Source: Nannocystis exedens
GTDB taxonomy: Bacteria > Myxococcota_A > Polyangia > Polyangiales > Polyangiaceae
Assembly: GCA_945861885.1 (NCBI GenBank)
Contig: CAMAVR010000034.1
Span: forward strand, 1-37,893
Direction of reading: 5' to 3'
Length of the DNA: 37,893 bases
Of the stretch, positions 7,293 through 14,507 are shown piece by piece. The notes under the pieces were generated by a model. The model saw only the letters and a program-made list of their open reading frames with translations. It ran no database searches and had not been told where the DNA came from. Made by a program: the position numbers and the translations under genes. Position 1 is the first letter of the stretch. Each line of letters begins with the position of its first letter.

Positions 7293-8117
7293 ATGCGCTC
7301 CTATCTCGACGTTGCTGTTTTGCAGCTGTCTTCCCAGAGCTCCGTTGCTGGCAATCTTGCGCGCGTTGGCGAACTTGTTGGTGAGGCTGCGGCTCGCGGT
7401 GCTCGTCTCGTGGCGCTTCCTGAGAATTTTGCTTCGATGGGCGGCGATGCTGCCAAGGTTGCGGTTGCTGAGTGCATCGATACTCTCGGCGGGCCCGTGT
7501 CGTCTGCGCTGCGCAAGCTTGCGATGGCTCACAATGTTTACATTGTTGCCGGTGGTCTGCCTGAGCTTAGCGGCGACTCTGCGCGGCCATTTAATACATC
7601 TTTTATGATCGCTCCTGGTGGAAGTCTTGCGGCGCGGTATCGGAAGATACACCTGTTCGATGTTTCGCTCGCAGATGGCACGGTCCACAACGAAAGCGCG
7701 TCGACATCGCGCGGCGACTATGCGCCTGTTATCAGCGTCGTTGACGGCGCGACGATAGGCCTTACGATTTGCTACGACTTGCGATTTCCGGAGCTTTTTC
7801 GCGCACTCGTCGATCTAGGAGCGCGCATTGTAACAGTGCCCGCCGCGTTTACGGTGACGACCGGTAAAGACCACTGGCACACGCTGCTGCGAGCGCGCGC
7901 CATTGAAAATCAGATATTTATCGTCGCCCCAGCGCAAGTGGGGAGCCACCCGGGCGGCCGAAAAACATACGGAAAGTCGCTAATTATCGACCCCTGGGGC
8001 GACGTGATCGCCCAGTGCGGAGACCGCGAGTCGATCGCGGTAGCGCGGCTAGATTTCGCCTACCAGGACGAAGTGAGAAAAGCGCTCCCATGTTTAGAAC
8101 ACAGGCAAGCACGGTAG
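7293..8117 (+). CDS. Carbon-nitrogen hydrolase (nitrilase superfamily, Nit1-like amidase)
   Basis: A 274-residue cytoplasmic hydrolase cleaving a C-N amide bond through a Glu-Lys-Cys triad. All three sites are visible: Glu in ALPENF near residue 45, Lys in RKIHLFD near residue 118, and Cys in LTICYDLRFPELFR near residue 155. The CYDLRFPELFR block is characteristic of the Nit1/omega-amidase branch, whose members repair deaminated glutathione or hydrolyse 2-oxoglutaramate. Length matches the family (260-290). It starts at ATG 7293, just downstream of a terminator, and is convergent with the MerR-TPR gene. The exact amide substrate is not determinable. Confidence 0.88.
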   Translation: MRSYLDVAVLQLSSQSSVAGNLARVGELVGEAAARGARLVALPENFASMGGDAAKVAVAECIDTLGGPVSSALRKLAMAHNVYIVAGGLPELSGDSARPFNTSFMIAPGGSLAARYRKIHLFDVSLADGTVHNESASTSRGDYAPVISVVDGATIGLTICYDLRFPELFRALVDLGARIVTVPAAFTVTTGKDHWHTLLRARAIENQIFIVAPAQVGSHPGGRKTYGKSLIIDPWGDVIAQCGDRESIAVARLDFAYQDEVRKALPCLEHRQAR

Positions 8118-8137
8118 TTCTTAGTGCCCGCAATCGC

Positions 8138-8198
8138 GATCGTTTTTGGTGATCGTGATCGTTTTTGGTGCGCGTGCGCGTGCGCGTGCGCGTGCGCG
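8138..8198. repeat. Short direct repeats and (TGCGCG)n microsatellite
   Basis: GATCGTTTTTGGTG occurs twice (8138-8151 and 8157-8170), followed by five tandem TGCGCG units (8169-8198) and a run of seven A. It lies in the gap between two convergent genes. Alternating purine-pyrimidine DNA of this kind can slip or adopt Z-form; no regulatory role is shown. Confidence 0.7.
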
Positions 8199-8221
8199 AA
8201 AAAAAGTGCCTAAAATGCCCC

Positions 8222-9109
8222 TCAGGCCAAGTGCTGCCGAGCGATGTCGGCCCATGTCCCCTTGGGCTCCAATTGCAAGTACTGCTTCCAATGCGTCCGC
8301 GCCTCGCGCTGCCCGCCCGATTGCTCGTAGGCCATTGCCAAATTGAAGTGCGCGTCTGAAAAATTTGGGTCTGATGCGACCGCGCGCTTAAAAAATGGCA
8401 CCGCGCGCCCCGGCTCACCGCGTTCTAAGTACACGTACCCAAGATTGTAATGCGCCTCAGGTTGCGCCGTATCGACCGCGAGCGCTCGCGAGTAGAGCTC
8501 CTCCGCCCCCGCTTCGTCGCCTCTACGAAACCGAATATTCCCTAAATTGGTGTACGCAATCGCCAACGTCGGATCGGCCGCGATCGCTTTTCGATACAGC
8601 TCTTCAGCAAGATCAAATGTTTCGGCGCTCTCGTCGAGATCGTTCGCTTGCGCGTAAAATGTTTGCGCCGCGCGACGATGCGCATCGGTTGGCAGCCGTC
8701 GTAGCTTTCGCACCACATTGCGTTCAGATGCCTGATGCGCGTCGAAGTCGATGAGCAGCTGACCGGTGATCGGCTCAAATGCGCCATCGCCCGACCGCAC
8801 AACAATCCGCCCGCCTTCGCTCCCAATGCGAAGCTCTTGAAGCGGCTTGACCACCCCGGCCATTGATTGGCGAAGCGCACCGACCGCCCGGCCGACATCG
8901 CGCATTGAAATTCGCTGCGCGAGAAGGTCACGCGTGGCTCGAAGCGCCACAAGGTCTTGAAACGTATAGGCCGGCTCGGTGTCGAGCGTGCCCGACGGGC
9001 TCACAATCCCCGCTCGGTCGAGAAGACGCAGCCGCGCTAGCGTTACCCCAAGCATCTTGGCAACGGCCTGCTTCGAGTACAGCGAGCCCCCATCGCTTGA
9101 AATTGTCAT
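8222..9109 (-). CDS. MerR-type HTH protein fused to TPR repeats
   Basis: A 295-residue regulator. Residues about 10-75 form a MerR-like winged helix: SKQAVAKMLGVTLARLRLLDRAGIVSP resembles the helix-turn-helix that reads DNA, and FQDLVALRATRDLL the following helices. The middle (80-150) is unassigned. The C-terminal half (about 160-295) contains three to four TPR units, with typical AYTNLGNIRFRRGD, AHYNLGYVYLERGE and AHFNLAMAYEQSG spacing of 34 residues. A MerR head normally carries a short effector domain; TPRs suggest that protein partners, not small ligands, control DNA binding. A perfect 12-bp palindrome lies 12 bp upstream of its start and may be its own operator. Convergent with the nitrilase gene. 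Confidence 0.78.
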   Translation of the reverse strand: MTISSDGGSLYSKQAVAKMLGVTLARLRLLDRAGIVSPSGTLDTEPAYTFQDLVALRATRDLLAQRISMRDVGRAVGALRQSMAGVVKPLQELRIGSEGGRIVVRSGDGAFEPITGQLLIDFDAHQASERNVVRKLRRLPTDAHRRAAQTFYAQANDLDESAETFDLAEELYRKAIAADPTLAIAYTNLGNIRFRRGDEAGAEELYSRALAVDTAQPEAHYNLGYVYLERGEPGRAVPFFKRAVASDPNFSDAHFNLAMAYEQSGGQREARTHWKQYLQLEPKGTWADIARQHLA

Positions 9110-9120
9110 GCTCGACCGCC

Positions 9121-9132
9121 GTTCATATGAAC
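9121..9132. promoter_or_regulatory. Palindrome GTTCATATGAAC upstream of the MerR-TPR gene
   Basis: A perfect 12-bp palindrome 12 bp before the ATG of the MerR-TPR gene, placed where an autoregulatory operator would sit. Its assignment as a binding site is inference. Confidence 0.35.
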
Positions 9133-9167
9133 CCCCGCAGAAATCTTATAGGGCTGAGGTTCGGGCG

Positions 9168-9869
9168 TCAACGAAGTCTAATAGACGGTAACTGTTGGAG
9201 TTCTCCGCCGCCGAGCGGCACGACGATCTGCTCGACGAGCAAACCGGTCGGCGTCGACTCGATCCAAGTTGCGTGCGCAATGCTCGTGGGAGACCTCTCC
9301 GAAACGAGCGATCCGTCGGGCGCTTCGCCAACGCTGCCGACATTCACGATTCGCACGTCGCCTATCATTGTATCGAACGGCACATGGCTCATTCCGCATA
9401 CAACGACATCGGCCGGGTCGTCGCCGAGAAGGACATTGATCTCTTCGTGGCTCATATCATGGCTTAGCGCTTCAGCCGGGTCGGCCGGTGAACCGTGCAC
9501 TAGCAAAAGCTCGCCGCCATCTTCTAGCGGAATCCGCACATGGGTCGGCAAACGCTTCAAGCGTTGGAGAATAAGATCGCCGAGTTCGGTTCGCGTTGCC
9601 CTCATCCGCTCGAGCATTCGCCGCTCGTGCTCGCTCGACGCATTCAAGTCGCGAGGGTCGAGCATCGCGATTGCTTTGTCGGTCACCCCTTGAACCATCA
9701 CCGCACCGGCTGCGTTCAGGCGCTTCCACACTTCAAGTGGCTCGGGCCCGGGGAACACGATGTCGCCGGCGACGAGCAGCTTATGGAAGTTTCTGCGCTC
9801 AGCGGTTGCAAGCACAGCTCGCAACGCGTCGAGATGCCCGTGGATATCTGAAATACAGAGAAATAGCAT
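9168..9869 (-). CDS. Calcineurin-like metallophosphoesterase (YfcE-like), variant motifs
   Basis: A 233-residue phosphoesterase-fold protein starting at ATG 9869 (a GTG sits one codon earlier). The first metal motif SDIHGH (residues 7-12) and the second, AGDIVFPG (near 35), are intact. The third motif, usually GNHD, reads GVTD (VQGVTDKAI). HGSP is present near residue 138. The last motif, usually GHTH, reads GMSH (CGMSHVPFD). Two usual metal or catalytic residues are therefore replaced. It may be a natural subfamily variant with altered activity. The gene is divergent from kynA, with 140 bp between their starts. Confidence 0.8.
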   Translation of the reverse strand: MLFLCISDIHGHLDALRAVLATAERRNFHKLLVAGDIVFPGPEPLEVWKRLNAAGAVMVQGVTDKAIAMLDPRDLNASSEHERRMLERMRATRTELGDLILQRLKRLPTHVRIPLEDGGELLLVHGSPADPAEALSHDMSHEEINVLLGDDPADVVVCGMSHVPFDTMIGDVRIVNVGSVGEAPDGSLVSERSPTSIAHATWIESTPTGLLVEQIVVPLGGGELQQLPSIRLR

Positions 9870-9949
9870 CACTAGAAACCCTAGCAGGCTCTATCAATCG
9901 AAGCTGCAAAGTGCACAAAGAGAAGTGGTCACACCTGCTATACCGCGAC

Positions 9950-9974
9950 CTAACGCGCGAACGTCACGCGTTAG
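9950..9974 (+). promoter_or_regulatory. 8-bp perfect inverted repeat upstream of kynA
   Basis: CTAACGCG (9950-9957) and CGCGTTAG (9967-9974) are separated by 9 nt and lie 35 bp before the kynA start. It could be an operator or a leader hairpin. No clear Shine-Dalgarno sequence precedes kynA. Confidence 0.35.
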
Positions 9975-10009
9975 CTTTCCTCCTACCCCAAACCACGTCT
10001 TTTGCCGTT

Positions 10010-10720
10010 ATGGAGACCGATTTGCTTACCGAGTACGAACGCTACCTACGTGTCCCTGAACTGCTCGCTCTTCAAAAGCCGATCGAAGCGCGGCATCACA
10101 CCGACGAGCTTTTATTTCAGGTAGTGCATCAAGTCGAAGAGCTGTGGATGAAGGCAGCTATCGACGAAGTCGGGCGCGTCATCGAGCTTCTCGAACGGGG
10201 CAGTGGTGAAAAGGGGGCAGGCGAAAGTCTCGAATTGGCGCGCAGCGGTCTCCACCGAATTTATCTGATCGAGAAGCTAATGTGCGACCAGCTGCATCTT
10301 CTTGAGACGATGGCGCCGATTGCATATTTTCACATTCGAGCCGGCTTAGGCAAAGGGTCAGGGCTCGAATCACCCGGCTTTAACCACATGTTGCGTGCCG
10401 TTCCGCAGATCGACGAAGCGTTCGCCCGCATATGTGCCGCGCGCAAAGTCGAAGTCATCGACCTCCTTCGAAATCCAGATGCCGATCGCATGCTGTTCGC
10501 AATCGCCGAAGCGATGGTCGATGTCGATGCCGCGTTTCAACGGTTCCGGAGCGTTCACTTGTCGCTCGTCAAGCGCACAATCGGCGCCGGCACCCCAAGC
10601 TTAAAAGGCAATCCGATCGAGCTGCTCGAGCGAAATGCGCAGCGTGAATTTTTCCCCCGATTGTGGCAAGCGCGCGAAATGCTCTTTCGCGACTTCGTCC
10701 CCGGCGAACTCGAAGCATGA
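10010..10720 (+). CDS. kynA: Tryptophan 2,3-dioxygenase
   Basis: A heme enzyme that opens the indole ring of L-tryptophan with O2 to give N-formylkynurenine, the first kynurenine-pathway step. The family block HTDELLFQVVHQVEELWMK (residues 30-48) includes the distal-pocket His40. The segment YFHIRAGLGKGSGLESPGF (about 106-124) matches the substrate-carboxylate loop. The proximal heme ligand is likely His183 in RSVHLSLVKRTIG, followed by GTPSLKGNP. At 236 residues it is on the short side for the family, as in compact bacterial forms. ATG 10010 was chosen because upstream in-frame sequence is not protein-like. The stop overlaps the next start (ATGA), coupling it to kynureninase. No formamidase gene is adjacent. 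Confidence 0.9.
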   Translation: METDLLTEYERYLRVPELLALQKPIEARHHTDELLFQVVHQVEELWMKAAIDEVGRVIELLERGSGEKGAGESLELARSGLHRIYLIEKLMCDQLHLLETMAPIAYFHIRAGLGKGSGLESPGFNHMLRAVPQIDEAFARICAARKVEVIDLLRNPDADRMLFAIAEAMVDVDAAFQRFRSVHLSLVKRTIGAGTPSLKGNPIELLERNAQREFFPRLWQAREMLFRDFVPGELEA

Positions 10721-11895
10721 GCATCGACGAATCGGTACTAACAGAGACGCGACGCGAATTTTCAACGCTCGCGAAAGGCGTTCATCTGGTGAGCCATTCG
10801 CTCGGGCCAATTCCGCGCGCCGCACGTCGATATGCAGCTCAATTTCTCGATGAATGGGAGAACGACTCGATTGGCGCGTGGCATCGCTGGCTCCCCGCAG
10901 TGCGCGAGCTGGGCGATCTGATCGCCGACGTGATTGGCGTCGATCATGGCACCGTCGCCGTGATGGCCAATGTGTCGAACGTGCAAGCAGCGGTCGCTTC
11001 GTGTTTCGCGTTTAACACGAGTGATGCCGCGCCGTTTCGGGGGCGAACGAAAATTGTCTACGATGCGCTCAATTTTTCCACTGTTCACTATGTGTGGCAA
11101 GAGCAAGTGCGCCGCGGCGCCGAGCTCGTTGTCGTGAATGGGAAAAACGGAGTCGACGCGCCGATCGACGAGCTAATTGCCGCGATCGATGAGAAGACGC
11201 TGCTCGTGCCAATAAGCCACGTTCTTTTTCGCTCGAGCGCGATGTACGACGCCAAGCGCGTTATCGATCATGCGCACAAAATGGGGGCGATGGTCTTGCT
11301 CGATTGCTATCAATCGGCCGGCGTAGTGCCGCTTCACTTGAAGGAGTGGGGGTGCGACATGGCGTGCGGCGGGTCGGTCAAATGGGCGTGCGGTGGGCCA
11401 GGAGCGGCGTACCTCTATGTGCGCCCCGATTTGCTCCCGCTCTTGAGGCCGATGTCGGCCGGCTGGTTTTCGCACGAAGAGCCGTTCGCATTCGACATGG
11501 GGCCGATGAGGTACGCCGACGATGTATGGCGAATGATCGGCGGAACACCGGCAATTCCATCGATTTACACCGCGCGCGCCGGGTGGGAAATGGTGCGAAA
11601 ACTTGGCGTCGAAGCGATACGAAAAAAATCGCTAAGGCAGACGGCGCTTCTCCGCAAGCTGGTCGAAGAGCGAGGCCATCGCGTCAACACACCGCGAGAA
11701 GATGCCTCGCGCGGGGGGACGGTCTGTTTCGATTTCGAAGGGGCCGAGAAAGTCTCCCAGGTGCTCTCAATGCAGAATTTGTTTCACGACTATCGCCCAA
11801 ATTGCGGCATCCGAGTAAGCCCACATTTCTTCACAATCGACGACGAAATAAGCCAATTTGTAACAGAAGTCGATCGCGCCACGCGCGCGGCGTAG
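10717..11895 (+). CDS. kynU: Kynureninase (PLP-dependent)
   Basis: A fold-type I PLP enzyme cleaving kynurenine to anthranilate and alanine. Its 392 residues match the class-V aminotransferase/kynureninase family. Visible features are Asp196 in VLLDCYQSAG (PLP pyridine contact) and the Schiff-base Lys222 in GGSVKWACGGPG. The FLDEWENDSIGAWHRW block near residue 43 and the C-terminal SPHFFTIDDEI also fit. The ATG overlaps the kynA stop by 4 bp, so both are one translational unit and together take tryptophan to anthranilate, given a formamidase elsewhere. A related aminotransferase activity cannot be ruled out from the fold, but the coupling to kynA makes kynureninase the best call. Confidence 0.88.
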   Translation: MSIDESVLTETRREFSTLAKGVHLVSHSLGPIPRAARRYAAQFLDEWENDSIGAWHRWLPAVRELGDLIADVIGVDHGTVAVMANVSNVQAAVASCFAFNTSDAAPFRGRTKIVYDALNFSTVHYVWQEQVRRGAELVVVNGKNGVDAPIDELIAAIDEKTLLVPISHVLFRSSAMYDAKRVIDHAHKMGAMVLLDCYQSAGVVPLHLKEWGCDMACGGSVKWACGGPGAAYLYVRPDLLPLLRPMSAGWFSHEEPFAFDMGPMRYADDVWRMIGGTPAIPSIYTARAGWEMVRKLGVEAIRKKSLRQTALLRKLVEERGHRVNTPREDASRGGTVCFDFEGAEKVSQVLSMQNLFHDYRPNCGIRVSPHFFTIDDEISQFVTEVDRATRAA

Positions 11896-11917
11896 GCTCG
11901 TCCCTCGCCGCAATTGC

Positions 11918-12691
11918 TTAATTGGCCGTCTTAAAAGGCGCGTACGAATAGTACTTAGGTGTCGTATCGAGGCGAACGTGCAGCCACGGAACTCCTGTGC
12001 CGTGCGTCGATAGCCAGATCGTTTTGCCTTGCGCCAGCTGCGCGTCAAGGTCCCGGCCGGTCGTCGCCCAAAGCTCCGCGATCTGATTGGCCGGAGCGCC
12101 GTTCAAAAACGCTTTGAGATGATAGTACACAGCGTTTGCCGCGATCGGTTTAGGTACGACAAGCGTCGCATCTTTGCCAAGGTTCTCAAACGAGACGATG
12201 GTTTGATCCTGCGGCACACCGACAAAATGTGTGTCGAAAGCCGCGCTGTTTGCTGCGCCATTGAAAGCCGGCGTCGCGTTTATTGCGACGCACTCAAACG
12301 GCTTATCGCCGGTCGTCGGCGCAAATGGCGAGCACTCCAAGTAAAGAGCCGCAAATGGGATCTGTACTATCCCGCCAGTGAGCGCGGATTGAATGCCTGC
12401 ATTCGTCGCCAAGTTGGAGCGAATTTGGTTCTGCGTAAGGGCAACTCCATCGGCGCGTACCACGAGCTTCCACTCGCTCGCGCTGAGCCGATCAACCTGT
12501 GAATCGATTACCCGCGCATCACCAATGTCGCCACCGCCACCATCGGGCAGCGGCTGGCGAGTCGAAGCATCTGGTTCCGGAGCGAGCCCCGAAGCGGTCT
12601 CCCGTGCAGAACCGCAAGCGGCAATCGCGAAGAGTGAAAGGAAGGCAAACCTGCGCGAAAGCGAAACGGATCGATCGATGTTTTGAGGCAT
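11918..12691 (-). CDS. Uncharacterised lipoprotein with a WLHVRLD...PKYY domain
   Basis: The ATG at 12691 opens a lipoprotein signal with lipobox AIAAC (Cys near residue 26); an upstream in-frame ATG at 12715 would add 8 residues. An Asp/Gly/Pro linker (PLPDGGGGDIGDA) is followed by a compact domain of about 200 residues ending in STHGTGVPWLHVRLDTTPKYY. I recognise that ending as a widespread uncharacterised bacterial/fungal family (possibly DUF6940), of unknown function. The linker plus lipobox suggests display at the outer membrane or periplasm. It is convergent with kynU, and a long palindrome lies upstream. Confidence 0.7.
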   Translation of the reverse strand: MPQNIDRSVSLSRRFAFLSLFAIAACGSARETASGLAPEPDASTRQPLPDGGGGDIGDARVIDSQVDRLSASEWKLVVRADGVALTQNQIRSNLATNAGIQSALTGGIVQIPFAALYLECSPFAPTTGDKPFECVAINATPAFNGAANSAAFDTHFVGVPQDQTIVSFENLGKDATLVVPKPIAANAVYYHLKAFLNGAPANQIAELWATTGRDLDAQLAQGKTIWLSTHGTGVPWLHVRLDTTPKYYSYAPFKTAN

Positions 12692-12769
12692 CGGTAAGCC
12701 TGTCGCGAATCTCAAGCGCTGTCAAAAATAGGCCAAAACGAGGTGCCCGAGGGCAAAGCACCAAAGGAA

Positions 12770-12898
12770 GAAACACGCTGGTTTTCGTTCGAGACCAAGT
12801 GCCAACAACTTTTTCGGGGCCCGGGGCGTACTCCGCGTACGTTCCGGGCCCCAAAAAGTCGTTGGCACGAAGGTATCGAACGAAAACCAGCGTGTTTC
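12770..12898. repeat. 129-bp imperfect palindrome with 55-bp arms
   Basis: Left arm 12770-12824 and right arm 12844-12898 are reverse complements with only a few mismatches and single-base gaps; the outer 23 bases are identical. The 19-bp centre itself contains GTAC...GTAC. The right arm begins within the TAG stop codon of the RimK-like gene. As RNA it would form a very stable hairpin and could terminate transcription between rimK and the lipoprotein gene. Length and arm divergence also fit a miniature inverted-repeat element. Confidence 0.85.
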
Positions 12899-13857
12899 TA
12901 GGGGATTGTGCGCACTCGGCGTATCCGCCGCTCGTCTTCAATCACAACGTCGTGCAGCTTTTGCTTTCGCCTTGAAAGTCGTCTCATGAGGAAGCGCTCG
13001 GCGTGCGCGATGATTGCTCCTGCGACATCGGCGCCGCTTGTCCGCTCAATCCCTTCGAGCCCCGGCGAGCTGTTGATCTCCAATATCTTTGGCCCCTCGG
13101 CCCCTTGAAGCATATCGACGCCGGCAACTTCGAGCCCCATCACGCGCGTTGCTGCGATCGCCGCGCGAACATATTTGCTCCCCAATGTTACCCGGTGCCC
13201 GAGCCCGCCGCGATGAATATTCGACCGGAATTCGCCCTTCTTCGCCTGCCTGCGCATCGCTGCGACGACGCGCCGCCCTACGACGATCGCGCGGTAGTCG
13301 CACCCTTTTGATTCGGCGATGTACTCTTGAAGCACGATGTCTTGCCCCATCGCCCACAGCGTTTCGAGCAGCGATGACACAGCTTGCGGCGTATCCGCGA
13401 TCATCGTCCCGATCCCTTGCGTTCCCTGTTGAAGCTTCACGATTGCGGGCGTCCCACCCACGAGATTGAGCGCGAGGTCTACCGATTCAGGCGAGCGTGC
13501 GCAGACGGTGCGCGGCACGTCGATATCTTTTTTCGTCAACAGTTGCAGCGCGCGAAGTTTGTCGCGCGACCGGGCGATCGCGACCGCGGTGTTGAGCACC
13601 GGGATCCCCATCATGTCGAACTGGCGCACGACGGCGAGCCCGTAATTTGTGATCGACGCGCCGATGCGTGGAATCACGAGGTCGGCGTGCGGAAGCGGAC
13701 GATCGCCCAAAAACATCGACGGATGCGCGCGCGAAACGACGATGCGAAAATCGAGCGGGTCGGCAACCGTCACCTCGTGACCGCGCGCACGGGCGGCGAG
13801 CACGAGACGGCTTGTCGAGTAGAGATTCGCGTTGCGAGATAGAATGAGAAGATGCAT
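12898..13857 (-). CDS. rimK: RimK-like ATP-grasp ligase
   Basis: A 319-residue ATP-grasp enzyme of the RimK/LysX group, which joins amino acids (Glu in E. coli RimK on ribosomal protein S6) to a carboxyl acceptor with ATP. The N-terminal domain starts MHLLILSRNANLYSTSRL. The ATP-grasp core includes VKLQQGTQGIGT (ATP loop), LQEYI, RAIVVGRRVVAAM and the metal site ILEINSSPGLEGIE. ATG 13857 was chosen over an upstream start at 13923 because RimK proteins begin at this block. The length agrees with RimK (about 300). The C-terminus is Arg/Lys-rich and stops inside the long palindrome. The ribosomal target is inferred from the family. Confidence 0.88.
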   Translation of the reverse strand: MHLLILSRNANLYSTSRLVLAARARGHEVTVADPLDFRIVVSRAHPSMFLGDRPLPHADLVIPRIGASITNYGLAVVRQFDMMGIPVLNTAVAIARSRDKLRALQLLTKKDIDVPRTVCARSPESVDLALNLVGGTPAIVKLQQGTQGIGTMIADTPQAVSSLLETLWAMGQDIVLQEYIAESKGCDYRAIVVGRRVVAAMRRQAKKGEFRSNIHRGGLGHRVTLGSKYVRAAIAATRVMGLEVAGVDMLQGAEGPKILEINSSPGLEGIERTSGADVAGAIIAHAERFLMRRLSRRKQKLHDVVIEDERRIRRVRTIP

Positions 13858-13957
13858 GCGAGATGTTCGGCCCCGGTGGCACGCGAACCGTACGGGATAC
13901 CGGCCTATGGGGCAACGCAACATGATCGCGCCAGGAAGTTAAGCTACAGATAGGGCT

Positions 13958-14413
13958 ATGAAGCGTGCGACATCAAAAGCTGAGATCGATGGCCGAGCCG
14001 AAGAGGACGATCTCGAGCCGCTCCCGCCAATCGACGGAGATGACGACGACGCATCTGTAGATGACGTACCGAAGGGGGAACTGGCCGAGAGCGACGCGTT
14101 CGGGCTGCTTGAAGAGGGCGGTTCGCCTGAGCTCGACATCGGCGAAACGAACGCGGAAGAGCACGAGGGGAGCCTTTTAGACGACGCAGAGCCGGTTCGC
14201 GGTATTGCTGAAGGCGACATTGGCGCACCCAATCAATGTGTTCAACAAGAAGAGCCGTCATGCCTCGTTGATGAGCTTGACGACCCACTTGAAGATGGCG
14301 ATATCGCAGAGCAAGGCGACCGAGAGCTCGGCGATACAGGCGAAGAAGGGCCTTTGGGCGACGAGCATCTCGACAAAGAAGAGCTCCCACCAATCGCCGG
14401 CGACGACGATTAG
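13958..14413 (+). CDS. Very acidic low-complexity protein
   Basis: A 151-residue protein in which Asp and Glu make up more than a third of positions, with no signal peptide or membrane segment. Two similar blocks, LPPIDGDDDD (residues 22-31) and LPPIAGDDD (at the very end), suggest an internal duplication or a repeated ligand-like motif. In some myxobacterial proteins similar acidic LPPLD stretches form the N-terminus of a longer protein, so this could be a truncated form; that comparison is from memory. It is divergent from rimK with 100 bp between starts. Function unknown. Confidence 0.6.
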   Translation: MKRATSKAEIDGRAEEDDLEPLPPIDGDDDDASVDDVPKGELAESDAFGLLEEGGSPELDIGETNAEEHEGSLLDDAEPVRGIAEGDIGAPNQCVQQEEPSCLVDELDDPLEDGDIAEQGDRELGDTGEEGPLGDEHLDKEELPPIAGDDD

Positions 14414-14507
14414 CAATCGCGCACCTTGGCCTACATTCGTGACAAGCTTGCAACATCTTGGTTTGAATTGGGAATGACCTTCCGGCTGGGCGGTTTTACG
14501 TACCGTC

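Noticed and set aside
8138..8198. Repeated GATCGTTTTTGGTG and TGCGCG units as a CRISPR array
   Set aside because: The units are directly adjacent without spacers of uniform length, and no cas genes occur in the window.
9596..10009. A longer N-terminus for kynA in the same frame
   Set aside because: The upstream part is antisense to the phosphoesterase and not protein-like, and known dioxygenases begin close to the METDLLTEYERYL segment.
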